The position numbers and the translations under genes were made by a program. From JANSYL01 sp963921255 (GTDB lineage: Bacteria > Pseudomonadota > Alphaproteobacteria > Rhodobacterales > Rhodobacteraceae), in NCBI GenBank assembly GCA_963921255.3, contig CAWUEW020000001.1, forward strand, positions 1,167,372 through 1,231,371: DNA of 64,000 nucleotides, read 5' to 3'. Of the stretch, positions 18,080 to 25,365 are shown one piece after another. Position 1 is the first letter of the stretch. Each line of letters opens with the position of its first letter. A model generated the notes under the pieces. It was not told where the DNA came from. It did no database searches and saw only the letters and a list, made by a program, of their open reading frames with translations.

Positions 18080-18912
18080 AAAAAATCGTTCTGACGGGTG
18101 CCGCGGGGCGGCTTGGATCGTATCTGCGCGAACCCTTGTCAAAGATGTGCGATGAGCTGCTGTCGACCGACATTGCCGACGACATCGGCAACCTCTATCC
18201 CGGCGAGCGCTACGTTCAGGCCGATCTTGCCGAGATGGACCAGATCGCGCCCTTGATGGACGGGGCCGAGATGGTGGTCCATTTCGGCGCCATCGTGGAC
18301 GAAGCCCCGTTCGAGGTTCTGTGGGGGCCGAACTTTGTCGGGTCCTACAATGTCTGGGAAGCCGGGTATCAGGCGGGTGTGCGCCGGATCGTTTACGCCA
18401 GTTCGATCCACGCGGTCGGCATGTATCCCCGCCAACACCACGTGGGCATTGACGATCCTCACCGCCCCGACGGATTTTATGGGCTGGCGAAATGCTTCAC
18501 CGAAGATTTGGGCCGCATGTACTGGGAAAAGCGCGGCTTGGAATCGGTGCATCTGCGCATCCTGTCCTGTTCCTCGGTCAACAACCCGCGATCCCTTGGC
18601 ACATGGCTCAGCTATGATGACCTGATCCAACTGGTGACCCGGTCGCTCGACACCCCCACCACCGGCTTCACCATCGTCTACGGTGTGTCCAACAACGACC
18701 GCAGTCCGGTGAACAATGCCTCGGCCGCCTATCTTGGCTATCGTCCCAAGGACAACGCCGAGGATTTCGCAGCCGACATCCTGGCCAATGCACCGCCGGG
18801 TGATCCGACTGATCCCGCCCAGATGACCCACGGTGGCCCGTTCGCAGCCGTCGATATCGGCGAAAGCGGTCTGGCACAGATGAATATCGTGGACGACAAG
18901 AAGTCCAACTAG
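18076..18912 (+). CDS. Uronate-dehydrogenase-like NAD(P) enzyme
   Basis: Extended SDR (epimerase/dehydratase) protein. The nucleotide-binding motif VLTGAAGRLGSYL starts near residue 5. The catalytic-type SSIHAVGMYP is followed by YGLAKCFTEDLGR, giving the Y-x3-K pair near residue 134. DPHRPDGFYGLAK and the overall 278-residue length resemble uronate dehydrogenases, which oxidise hexuronates to aldarolactones, but the substrate is only suggested. The ATG overlaps the FAD oxidase stop (ATGA). It is the last gene of the hyu operon and converges with the hydrolase gene 9 bases away. Confidence 0.82.
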   Translation: MKKIVLTGAAGRLGSYLREPLSKMCDELLSTDIADDIGNLYPGERYVQADLAEMDQIAPLMDGAEMVVHFGAIVDEAPFEVLWGPNFVGSYNVWEAGYQAGVRRIVYASSIHAVGMYPRQHHVGIDDPHRPDGFYGLAKCFTEDLGRMYWEKRGLESVHLRILSCSSVNNPRSLGTWLSYDDLIQLVTRSLDTPTTGFTIVYGVSNNDRSPVNNASAAYLGYRPKDNAEDFAADILANAPPGDPTDPAQMTHGGPFAAVDIGESGLAQMNIVDDKKSN

Positions 18913-18921
18913 CCGACACGC

Positions 18922-19815
18922 CTATGCGCTGAGGAACCCAAGCACTTCGCGCGCGAAGGCGTCTGGCACCTCTTCCTGCACGGCGTGGCCACAGGGCAGC
19001 GCTGTGCCGCACACGTCCAGCGCCTTCTCGCGCCACGTTTCAAGCACATCATAGGTTTGCCCGACCACGCCCTTTTCGCCCCAAAGCGCCAGCAGCGGGG
19101 CCCGCACGCGGGCCGCTGCATCGGCCCGGTCATGCTGGAGGTCGATGCTTGCCGCGGCCCGGTAATCTTCGCAGATGGCGTGGATGGTCGCCGGATTACG
19201 GTAGCACCGCAGGTATTCGGCAAACACGTCTTCCGACACCGCGCCGTCCGTCTTCACCTGACCCGCGATATGGCGGCGCAGAAAGTACTCCGGGTCCGAG
19301 CCGATCATCCGTTCCGGCAGATCGGCCGGCTGGATCAGGAAGAACCACCAGAAGTAGCGCGTCGCAAACGCCTGATCCGTGCGGTCGTACATGGTCAGGG
19401 TCGGCGCGATGTCGACGACCACCAGCTTCTCAACCGCGTCCGGATGATCAAGCGCCATGCGATGTCCGACGCGCCCGCCCCTGTCGTGGCCGACAACAGC
19501 GAACCGATCGAACCCAAGGTCGCGCATCAGGGCCACCTGATCCTGCGCCATCACCCGTTTGGAATAGGGCGCGTGATCCGCGGTCGACGGCGGTTTGTCA
19601 CTGTCGCCGTATCCGCGCAGATCGGGGGCGACGACCGTGTAGCCCGCCGCGACAAAGGCCGGGGCCACCTTGCGCCAGACGATGTGCGTTTGGGGATGGC
19701 CGTGCAGCAGCAGAAGCGGCGGGCCGCCCCCACCCATCGCGTAGGTCAGGTCAATCCCGTTCACCCGCGCCGACCGCGTTTCAAACCCGGGCAGAAACGC
19801 CGAGGGCTGTGCCAT
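18922..19815 (-). CDS. Haloacetate-dehalogenase-like alpha/beta hydrolase
   Basis: Alpha/beta hydrolase resembling fluoroacetate dehalogenases. The oxyanion loop LLLHGHPQTHIVWRKVAP is near residue 35. The nucleophile is Asp in VGHDRGGRVGHRMAL near residue 110, with the two arginines that bind the carboxylate. DLRGYGDSD and CEDYRAAASID are family motifs, and a catalytic His is in CGHAVQEEVPD. In YFWWFFLIQP the position that is His in defluorinating enzymes reads Trp, so fluoride release may be impaired. Its ATG overlaps the stop of the dehydrogenase gene by one base, so the two are co-transcribed. Confidence 0.8.
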   Translation of the reverse strand: MAQPSAFLPGFETRSARVNGIDLTYAMGGGGPPLLLLHGHPQTHIVWRKVAPAFVAAGYTVVAPDLRGYGDSDKPPSTADHAPYSKRVMAQDQVALMRDLGFDRFAVVGHDRGGRVGHRMALDHPDAVEKLVVVDIAPTLTMYDRTDQAFATRYFWWFFLIQPADLPERMIGSDPEYFLRRHIAGQVKTDGAVSEDVFAEYLRCYRNPATIHAICEDYRAAASIDLQHDRADAAARVRAPLLALWGEKGVVGQTYDVLETWREKALDVCGTALPCGHAVQEEVPDAFAREVLGFLSA

Positions 19816-20894
19816 CAGATGCCATCCGCAACCGCGTCAGCGATTGCGGCGCCGCAGGTCACCGTATCGGCGCTGCCGCCTAGATCCTTCGTGCGCAGGG
19901 CCTCTTCGGCCAGCACCCGCTCAATGGCCTTTACGATGCTGTCGGCGGCTTCGATGTGACCCAGATGCTCCAGCATCATTGCTGCGGCCCAGATCTGGCC
20001 AACCGGGTTCGCGATCCCTTGCCCGGCGATATCGGGCGCCGAGCCGTGTACGGGTTCAAACAGCGATGGGAAGCGGCCTTCGGGATTGATGTTGCCCGAC
20101 GGGGCGATCCCGATGGTGCCTGTGCAGGCGGGCCCCAGATCCGACAGGATGTCGCCAAAGAGGTTCGAGGCGACCACGACGTCGAACCAGTCCGGGTTCA
20201 GGACAAACTGTGCGGTGAGAATGTCGATGTGATACTTGTCGACCTTGATGTCGGGATAGGCCTTGGACATCGCTTCGACCCGCTCATCCCAGTAGGGCAT
20301 GGTGATCGAGATTCCGTTCGACTTCGTGGCCGAGGTCAGATGACCGCCGCGCTTCTGGGCCAGATCGAACGCGTATTTGAGAATGCGATCGACGCCCACG
20401 CGGCTCATCACCGTTTCCTGGATCACCACCTCGCGCTCGGTCCCGCCAAACATGCGGCCCCCGATCGACGAATACTCGCCTTCGGTGTTCTCGCGGACGA
20501 TCATCATGTCGATGTCACCCGGCTTGCGCCCTGCAAGGGGCAGCGGCACGCCCGGCATCGCCCGGGCCGGACGCAGGCTGACATACTGGTCAAACTCGCG
20601 CCGGAACTGGATGAGCGACCCCCAGAGCGAGATGTGATCCGGCACGATCTCGGGCCAGCCGACGGCGCCGAAGAAGATCGCGTCGCTGCCGTCCAGATGG
20701 TCCTTCCAATCCGGCGGCATCATCTCGCCGTGCTTCACGTAGTAGTCGGTCGACGCAAAGTCGTGCTCGGCAAACTCCATCCCGATGTCGAAGCGCTTGG
20801 AAGCCGCAGTCAGAACGCGCAATCCCTCGGGCGTGGTTTCCTTGCCGATCCCGTCCCCCGCGATGACCGCGATATTCAATGCGTTGGTCGCCAT
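19815..20894 (-). CDS. Tartrate/D-malate-type dehydrogenase
   Basis: Beta-decarboxylating dehydrogenase of the isocitrate/isopropylmalate superfamily, closest by eye to tartrate dehydrogenase TtuC / D-malate dehydrogenase DmlA. IAVIAGDGIGKETTPEGLRVL opens the protein. The substrate loop is FRREFDQYVSLRP, then VRENTEGEYSSIGG. The metal-binding aspartates are in VVASNLFGDILSDLGP. NAD contacts are in EPVHGSAPDIAGQGIANP. I use the MATNALN start for 359 residues, the normal length. It differs from the true leuB further along (VRENTEGEYS against VRELTSGVYF). It is upstream of the hydrolase and probably in one catabolic operon with it. Confidence 0.85.
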   Translation of the reverse strand: MATNALNIAVIAGDGIGKETTPEGLRVLTAASKRFDIGMEFAEHDFASTDYYVKHGEMMPPDWKDHLDGSDAIFFGAVGWPEIVPDHISLWGSLIQFRREFDQYVSLRPARAMPGVPLPLAGRKPGDIDMMIVRENTEGEYSSIGGRMFGGTEREVVIQETVMSRVGVDRILKYAFDLAQKRGGHLTSATKSNGISITMPYWDERVEAMSKAYPDIKVDKYHIDILTAQFVLNPDWFDVVVASNLFGDILSDLGPACTGTIGIAPSGNINPEGRFPSLFEPVHGSAPDIAGQGIANPVGQIWAAAMMLEHLGHIEAADSIVKAIERVLAEEALRTKDLGGSADTVTCGAAIADAVADGI

Positions 20895-21000
20895 GGCGCC
20901 CGCCCCCCTTGCAATGTCTCGAGTACTAGAGGGGATGTAGCGACCGACACCCACTTGGACCAGTCGATAGTCGCGTCCCGGACCCATTGGGCCGAAAGGA

Positions 21001-21801
21001 TTACGCTTGGCGTGGCCGGGTCAGCAGGCCGTAGATGCTCAACAGCGCAAATAGGGCGGCCGCGCAGCAAACAATCGACGGACCGGCGGGCGTGTCAAAA
21101 ATGTAGGCCGCACGCAGCCCTGCAACGGCCGAGATCGCGCCCAACCCGGCGGCCACAAGCGCCATCGCCTCGGGCGTTCTGGCCAGGTTACGGGCCGCCG
21201 CCGCCGGGATAATGAGCATCGCCGCAATCAGCAGCACACCGACGACCTTGATGGCGACCGCGACCGTGACGGCCAGAGACAGCGTCAGGATCACCTGTTC
21301 CTTCTTGGGATCAAGGCCGCTGGCATAGGCCAGTTCTTCGCTGAGCGTGGCCGTCAACAGGGCCGACCACCGCCACGCGATCAGGGCGACCACCAACGCG
21401 GCCCCGCCCCAGATAACCATCAGATCCGTGGTGGAAACGGCCAGAATATCCCCGAAAAGATAGGCCATCAGATCAATCCGGACCCCGGACAGGAACGACG
21501 CCGCCACGAGGCCGACGGCCAGCGCGGAATGCGCGAGAACGCCCAGAAGCGTATCCATCGCATAGCCGCGTCCCGCCAGAAGCGTCACGGTCACCGCCAT
21601 CACCAGCGCAACCGCCATGGCCCCCGCAAAGATCGACGTCTCCAGCGCGATCGACAGGGCAACCCCCAAGATCGCGGCGTGGGCCGTGGCGTCGCCGAAA
21701 TACGCCATCCGCCGCCACACCACAAAGCACCCAAGCGGCGCGGCCGCGAAGGCCACGCCGATACCTGCCAAGGTCGCCCGGGTCATGAAATCGTCGAACA
21801 T
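21001..21801 (-). CDS. znuB: Zinc ABC transporter permease
   Basis: Membrane permease of the ZnuABC zinc importer, ABC-3 family. Its 266 residues have about eight hydrophobic segments, with the family-typical FGDATAHAAILGVALSI and SGLDPKKEQVILTLSLAVTVAVAIKVVGVLLIAAMLI. It forms the transmembrane pore with ZnuC and receives zinc from ZnuA. Its ATG overlaps the znuC stop by one base (TAATG). It is the last gene of a zur-znuC-znuB operon reading away from znuA. Confidence 0.94.
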   Translation of the reverse strand: MFDDFMTRATLAGIGVAFAAAPLGCFVVWRRMAYFGDATAHAAILGVALSIALETSIFAGAMAVALVMAVTVTLLAGRGYAMDTLLGVLAHSALAVGLVAASFLSGVRIDLMAYLFGDILAVSTTDLMVIWGGAALVVALIAWRWSALLTATLSEELAYASGLDPKKEQVILTLSLAVTVAVAIKVVGVLLIAAMLIIPAAAARNLARTPEAMALVAAGLGAISAVAGLRAAYIFDTPAGPSIVCCAAALFALLSIYGLLTRPRQA

Positions 21802-22550
21802 TACTCGGCGGCCTCGTGGCTGTGGTCATGCCCATGGGCGTGATCGTGATCGTGATCATGGTCGTGCCGGTAAAGCGCCAGCGCCCCGCCCGTGCCTGTC
21901 CCGAAGAGCGCACGGTATTCGGGGGCCGAGGCCACCACCTCGGGGGCACCCTCACAGCAGACATGCCCGTTCAAACAGATGACCCGATCCGATGCGCTCA
22001 TCACCACGTGCAGTTCGTGGCTGATCATGACAACCGCGCATCCGGTGTCCTGGCGCACATCCTCGATCTGACGATAGAAGGACGCCGATCCGGGTTGATC
22101 CAAACCTTGCGTCGCTTCGTCCAGCAACAAGACGTCGGGTCGATTGATAAGCGCCCGCGCCAGCAACACACGCTGGAACTGCCCACCGGACAGTTGCGAC
22201 ATCTGTCGGTGCAGCAGATTGGGCACGCCCGCCCTGTCCAGCGCGGCCTTGCGTTGATCCCGTCCGACCCGATCCGTCAGCTGCATGAAGCGGTCGACCG
22301 TGATGGGCAACGTCGGATCGATGTGCAGCCGCTGCGGCACGTATCCGATCCGCAAGCCGGACTTCCGTTTGACACGCCCGCGGGCGGGCCGATTGGCCCC
22401 GACCATGGCCTTGAGCAGGCTCGTCTTTCCCGACCCGTTGGGACCAACGATGGTGATGATCTCCCCCGGTTCGACCGTCATGCTGACATTCTGCAGGACA
22501 GTGTGCCCGCCGTAGCGGATGCTCAGACCTTCGACGGCGATGAGGCTCAT
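21801..22550 (-). CDS. znuC: Zinc ABC transporter ATPase with His-rich tail
   Basis: Nucleotide-binding subunit of the zinc importer. Walker A is GPNGSGKTSL near residue 38, the signature is LSGGQFQRVLLARAL near 134, and Walker B is VLLLDEATQGLD. The MSLIAVEG start gives 249 residues and overlaps the zur stop. The last ~25 residues form a metal-binding-type tail of alternating His and Asp (YRHDHDHDHDHAHGHDHSHE). Such a tail could buffer zinc at the cytoplasmic exit or sense it; this is inference. Confidence 0.95.
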   Translation of the reverse strand: MSLIAVEGLSIRYGGHTVLQNVSMTVEPGEIITIVGPNGSGKTSLLKAMVGANRPARGRVKRKSGLRIGYVPQRLHIDPTLPITVDRFMQLTDRVGRDQRKAALDRAGVPNLLHRQMSQLSGGQFQRVLLARALINRPDVLLLDEATQGLDQPGSASFYRQIEDVRQDTGCAVVMISHELHVVMSASDRVICLNGHVCCEGAPEVVASAPEYRALFGTGTGGALALYRHDHDHDHDHAHGHDHSHEAAE

Positions 22551-23065
22551 GCGTCGGCATTCTCGGCGCAGGCCGGGCAGACGCCCTCTGCCTCGACGAC
22601 GGTCCGTTCGATCTGGAACCCGGTCGCCTTGGCGGCACCGCTGAGCGCGCCCTTGGTGACAAGGGACTGCGCCTCGGCCACCGCATCGCACACCCGGCAG
22701 ATCATGAAGGCGGGGGAGTGCGATTCGCCCGGATGCGCGCAGGCGACAAAGGCATTCAGCCGTTCAATCTTGTGGACGAACCCATTGGCCGTAAGAAACT
22801 CTAGCGCCCGGTAGGCGACCGGGGGTTGTGACCCGAACCCGGCCTCGCTGAGACGTTCGAGAATTGCGTAGGCCCCCAAGGCCCGATGTTCCTGCAGCAG
22901 AATCTCCAACACTTTCTGGCGCACGGGCGTCAGGCGCAGCCCTTTTTCCTGACAGCGTGCTTCCGCCGCCTGCATCGCATCTGCAACGCACGCACCGTGA
23001 TCATGCTGTTGGAACCCCAAGGGGACCGGCTTTTCGTGGGCGCCGGGATGTGCGGGACTTGTCAT
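22547..23065 (-). CDS. zur: Zinc uptake regulator, Fur family
   Basis: Fur-family repressor acting on zinc uptake genes. The 172-residue protein has the N-terminal winged helix (RLTPVRQKVLEILLQEHRALGAYAILERL), followed by the dimerisation domain with metal ligands. Zinc-site cysteines are in FMICRVCDA and VCPACAEN, and a His-containing loop is CAHPGESHSP. First gene of zur-znuC-znuB and divergent from znuA. A Zur-box-like palindrome overlaps its own start codon, so autorepression is likely. Confidence 0.94.
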   Translation of the reverse strand: MTSPAHPGAHEKPVPLGFQQHDHGACVADAMQAAEARCQEKGLRLTPVRQKVLEILLQEHRALGAYAILERLSEAGFGSQPPVAYRALEFLTANGFVHKIERLNAFVACAHPGESHSPAFMICRVCDAVAEAQSLVTKGALSGAAKATGFQIERTVVEAEGVCPACAENADA

Positions 23066-23081
23066 GTTATTTCATATCATC
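23063..23081 (-). promoter_or_regulatory. Zur box at the zur start
   Basis: CATGTTATTTCATATCATC matches 13 of 19 positions of the alphaproteobacterial Zur palindrome AATGTTATAATATAACATT. It overlaps the zur start codon in the 44-bp gap between zur and znuA. Confidence 0.5.
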
Positions 23082-23093
23082 TATGCCGCCGTT

Positions 23094-23112
23094 AATGTTA
23101 TAAAATCACATG
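23094..23112 (+). promoter_or_regulatory. Zur box at the znuA start
   Basis: AATGTTATAAAATCACATG matches 16 of 19 positions of the same consensus, with one half-site (AATGTTATA) perfect. It overlaps the znuA ATG, so Zur bound here could block expression of znuA. Confidence 0.6.
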
Positions 23113-24393
23113 GGGGTTCCAGTGTCTAGAACGCTTCTTCCGATCTCGCTTACCGCGTCCTTGTTGGGCGGAACGGCCATCGCCGACGTCCCGAATGTCG
23201 CCACTGATATTGCGCCGGTGCATGCTCTGGTCGCCCGCGTGATGGAAGGGCTTGGCGCGCCCGAACTTGTCATTCCTGCCGGTGCCTCCCCGCACGAATA
23301 CAACCTGCGCCCCTCCGAAGCCGCAGCCCTGCAAGACGCGGACCTGGTCTTCTGGATTGGCGAAGACCTGACGCCCTGGATGGAAGACGCGGTCGAGACC
23401 TTGGCGGCTGACGCGACGGTGACCACGCTGCTTGAGGCGGACGGGATTGAGCTGCTGTCGTTCCGCGAAGGGGCCCTGTTCGAAGCGCATGCCCACGGCG
23501 ATGACGATGATCACGGGCACGATGACCATGATGATCACGAACATGACGACGAACATGACGACCACGGGCATGATGACCACGCCCATGACGACGGACATGA
23601 CGACCACGGGCATGACGATCACGCCCACGAAGACGAACACGACGACCATGGGCATGACGATCACGCCCATGAAGACGAACATGACGACCACGGGCACGAT
23701 GACCACGCCCATGAAGACGAACATGACGACCACGGGCACGATGACCACGCCCATGAAGACGAACATGACGACCACGGGCATGACGATCACGCCCATGAAG
23801 ACGAACATGACGACCACGGGCACGATGACCACGCCCACGAGGACGAACACGACGACCATGGGCATGACGATCACGCCCACGGGGAGCATGATCCGCACGC
23901 CTGGCTGTCGCCCGAAATTGCCAGCACGTGGCTGAACGTCATTGCCGCCCAACTGTCCGCGGCTGACCCGGACAACGCCGGCACCTATTTCGCCAACGCC
24001 GCCGAGGCGCGCGCGGAGATGGAGGCGCTGTCTACCGAGGTGAACGCGATCCTCGATCCAGTCCGCGGTGGCAGCTTCGTGGTGTTCCACGACGCTTACC
24101 AGTACTTCGAAGTTGCGTTTGACTTCCCCGCATCCGGTGCAATATCGCTCAGCGACGCCGCCGACCCAAGCCCGGCCCGCATTGCCGAGATCCAGGGGCG
24201 CGTTCAGAACGAGGGCGTCGCCTGCGTCCTGACCGAGCCGCAGTACAACCCGGGGATCGTGGCGACCGTGCTTCAGGGAACAGACGCAAATACCGCCGTC
24301 ATCGACCCGCTCGGCTTTGAGTTGGAGCTTGGCCCGGACCTTTATCCGCAGGTGATCCGGAACATGGCGACGACGCTGGCCGACTGTCTCTAA
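23110..24393 (+). CDS. znuA: Zinc-binding periplasmic protein with extended His/Asp repeat
   Basis: Solute-binding component of the zinc importer. After a signal peptide (residues ~1-25) come family motifs: DIAPVHALVARVMEGLG, GASPHEYNLRPSEAAAL (zinc-ligand His) and ADLVFWIGEDLTPW. The C-terminal lobe has HDPHAWLSPEIA, VFHDAYQYFEVAFD and ALIDP-like IDPLGFELELG. Between residues ~127 and 259 lies a charged loop, mostly tandem 14-residue repeats (HDDHGHDDHAHEDE and variants), far longer than in typical ZnuA. The ATG has no Shine-Dalgarno; a GTG 12 bases later follows GGGGG and may be the real start. Divergent from zur. Confidence 0.93.
   Translation: MGVPVSRTLLPISLTASLLGGTAIADVPNVATDIAPVHALVARVMEGLGAPELVIPAGASPHEYNLRPSEAAALQDADLVFWIGEDLTPWMEDAVETLAADATVTTLLEADGIELLSFREGALFEAHAHGDDDDHGHDDHDDHEHDDEHDDHGHDDHAHDDGHDDHGHDDHAHEDEHDDHGHDDHAHEDEHDDHGHDDHAHEDEHDDHGHDDHAHEDEHDDHGHDDHAHEDEHDDHGHDDHAHEDEHDDHGHDDHAHGEHDPHAWLSPEIASTWLNVIAAQLSAADPDNAGTYFANAAEARAEMEALSTEVNAILDPVRGGSFVVFHDAYQYFEVAFDFPASGAISLSDAADPSPARIAEIQGRVQNEGVACVLTEPQYNPGIVATVLQGTDANTAVIDPLGFELELGPDLYPQVIRNMATTLADCL
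23544..23883 (+). repeat. 42-bp tandem repeats inside znuA
   Basis: About eight tandem copies of a 42-base unit encode HDDHGHDDHAHEDE or close variants. Copies differ mainly at third codon positions (CAC/CAT, GAC/GAT), and some neighbouring copies are identical. This pattern suggests repeated duplication and a length-variable tract. Confidence 0.85.
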
Positions 24394-24420
24394 GCAGCAG
24401 TCTTCCCATGCAAAAAGAAA

Positions 24421-24450
24421 CGCCGGAGGCATCATCCTCCGGCGTTTTTT
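24421..24450 (+). terminator. Terminator of znuA, probably shared with the opposing operon
   Basis: A perfect 9-bp stem (CGCCGGAGG / CCTCCGGCG) with a 6-base loop is followed by six T residues. An A-rich tract precedes it, so it can also stop the convergent GTPase-DUF1826-DUF6525 transcript. Confidence 0.9.
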
Positions 24451-24469
24451 CATTCTACGGCAAGCATAC

Positions 24470-24733
24470 CTAAGTGATGCGCGTCTCGGTCGCCCATCTG
24501 TCTTTGGCCAGATTGCGGGCCTCCAACTCTGACAGGCTTTGTAGGGTTTCGTCGGCCGACTTCCCCTCCGCCCGCGCGCGCACCCAGATTTTCCGGACCG
24601 ACTGCGGCGACCAGGGCAAAGCAGCCTCGGACAACCAGTGCCGCAAGGGGGTCGGCAACGCGTCAAAGGCCTGCATCGGGTCCTTGGCCCGACGCCTGCG
24701 CCGCAAACTGGTGTCGCCAAGATTGCGGTTCAT
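24470..24733 (-). CDS. DUF6525 family protein
   Basis: Basic 87-residue cytoplasmic protein that I place in DUF6525, a roseobacter-type family of unknown function. It has an Arg-rich N-terminus (TSLRRRRRAKDP) and the helical core FDALPTPLRHWLSEAALPWSPQSVRKIW. No cysteines or His clusters suggest direct metal binding. The ATG overlaps the DUF1826 stop (ATGA), so it is the third gene of the COG0523 GTPase operon and probably under the same zinc control. Confidence 0.8.
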   Translation of the reverse strand: MNRNLGDTSLRRRRRAKDPMQAFDALPTPLRHWLSEAALPWSPQSVRKIWVRARAEGKSADETLQSLSELEARNLAKDRWATETRIT

Positions 24734-25365
24734 CCCTCATCCTCCGGATTGGAAATGGGGTCCAGCACCAGCAGAAGCCGGGATTCGCCCGTGCCCTCGA
24801 TCGGGGGAGAGCGATGGCGCAGGCCCGACGACGGAGTCTCGGGCCAAAGGGTGCCACGCAACAGGATGGGCGCACCGGTGGCGGCCTGAAACACCTCGGT
24901 CGGGTCCTGCCCGTTCTGTGAAATCCCGTACTGCGTCCCCTGCCCGCGATAGGTGCACACCAAGCGCGCGGTGACGGCATCAATGTGGAACTTGCGGCAG
25001 GCGTTGTTGGTCACGACGTCCAAGCGCAACCGCAGAAAGTTGGCCGACATAAGGGCAGCAAACGTTTCGGCCATGTGCGCGATGTCGGCTTCAAGCCAAT
25101 CCCGCGCGGCGCAGCGCGGCGTATTGGCAATATCGCACAGCTGCCGGACAGCCCCCGGCACGACCTTCGGTTGAAGGATCACCCGTCCCGACGGCAAGGT
25201 CTCGGGATCAAGGTTCGCCAACCAGTATGCGACGTCCGAAGGCATCTGGCGGGGCCACAGCGCCGCGGCACAGCCCGGCTCCTTCAGAACCGACAGATGC
25301 TCGGGGCCGTCTGCGATACCAACGCCTGCGGGCATATCCGCAACGGGTTCCATGATCGCGTTCAT
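24730..25365 (-). CDS. DUF1826 domain protein
   Basis: DUF1826 protein of 211 residues; function unknown, but the family is repeatedly found beside COG0523 zinc-chaperone GTPases. Visible features are KFHIDAVTARLVCTYRGQGTQYG and HRSPPIEGTGESRLLLVLDPI, which look like the two halves of a cupin or oxygenase-like metal site (HxD, then a distal His). That reading is inference. The MNAIMEP start overlaps the stop of the GTPase (ATGA); the frame continues 57 codons upstream only as an out-of-phase reading of the GTPase. Also overlaps DUF6525. Confidence 0.82.
   Translation of the reverse strand: MNAIMEPVADMPAGVGIADGPEHLSVLKEPGCAAALWPRQMPSDVAYWLANLDPETLPSGRVILQPKVVPGAVRQLCDIANTPRCAARDWLEADIAHMAETFAALMSANFLRLRLDVVTNNACRKFHIDAVTARLVCTYRGQGTQYGISQNGQDPTEVFQAATGAPILLRGTLWPETPSSGLRHRSPPIEGTGESRLLLVLDPISNPEDEG

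Noticed and set aside
23535..23883. Regular repeats that could suggest a CRISPR array
   Set aside because: The 42-bp units are contiguous with no spacers and lie in frame in znuA.
23098..24720. 540-codon minus-strand frame with valine/methionine repeats opposite znuA
   Set aside because: It is the reverse complement of the His/Asp repeat (VVVMFVFMGV pattern), a by-product of the repeat.
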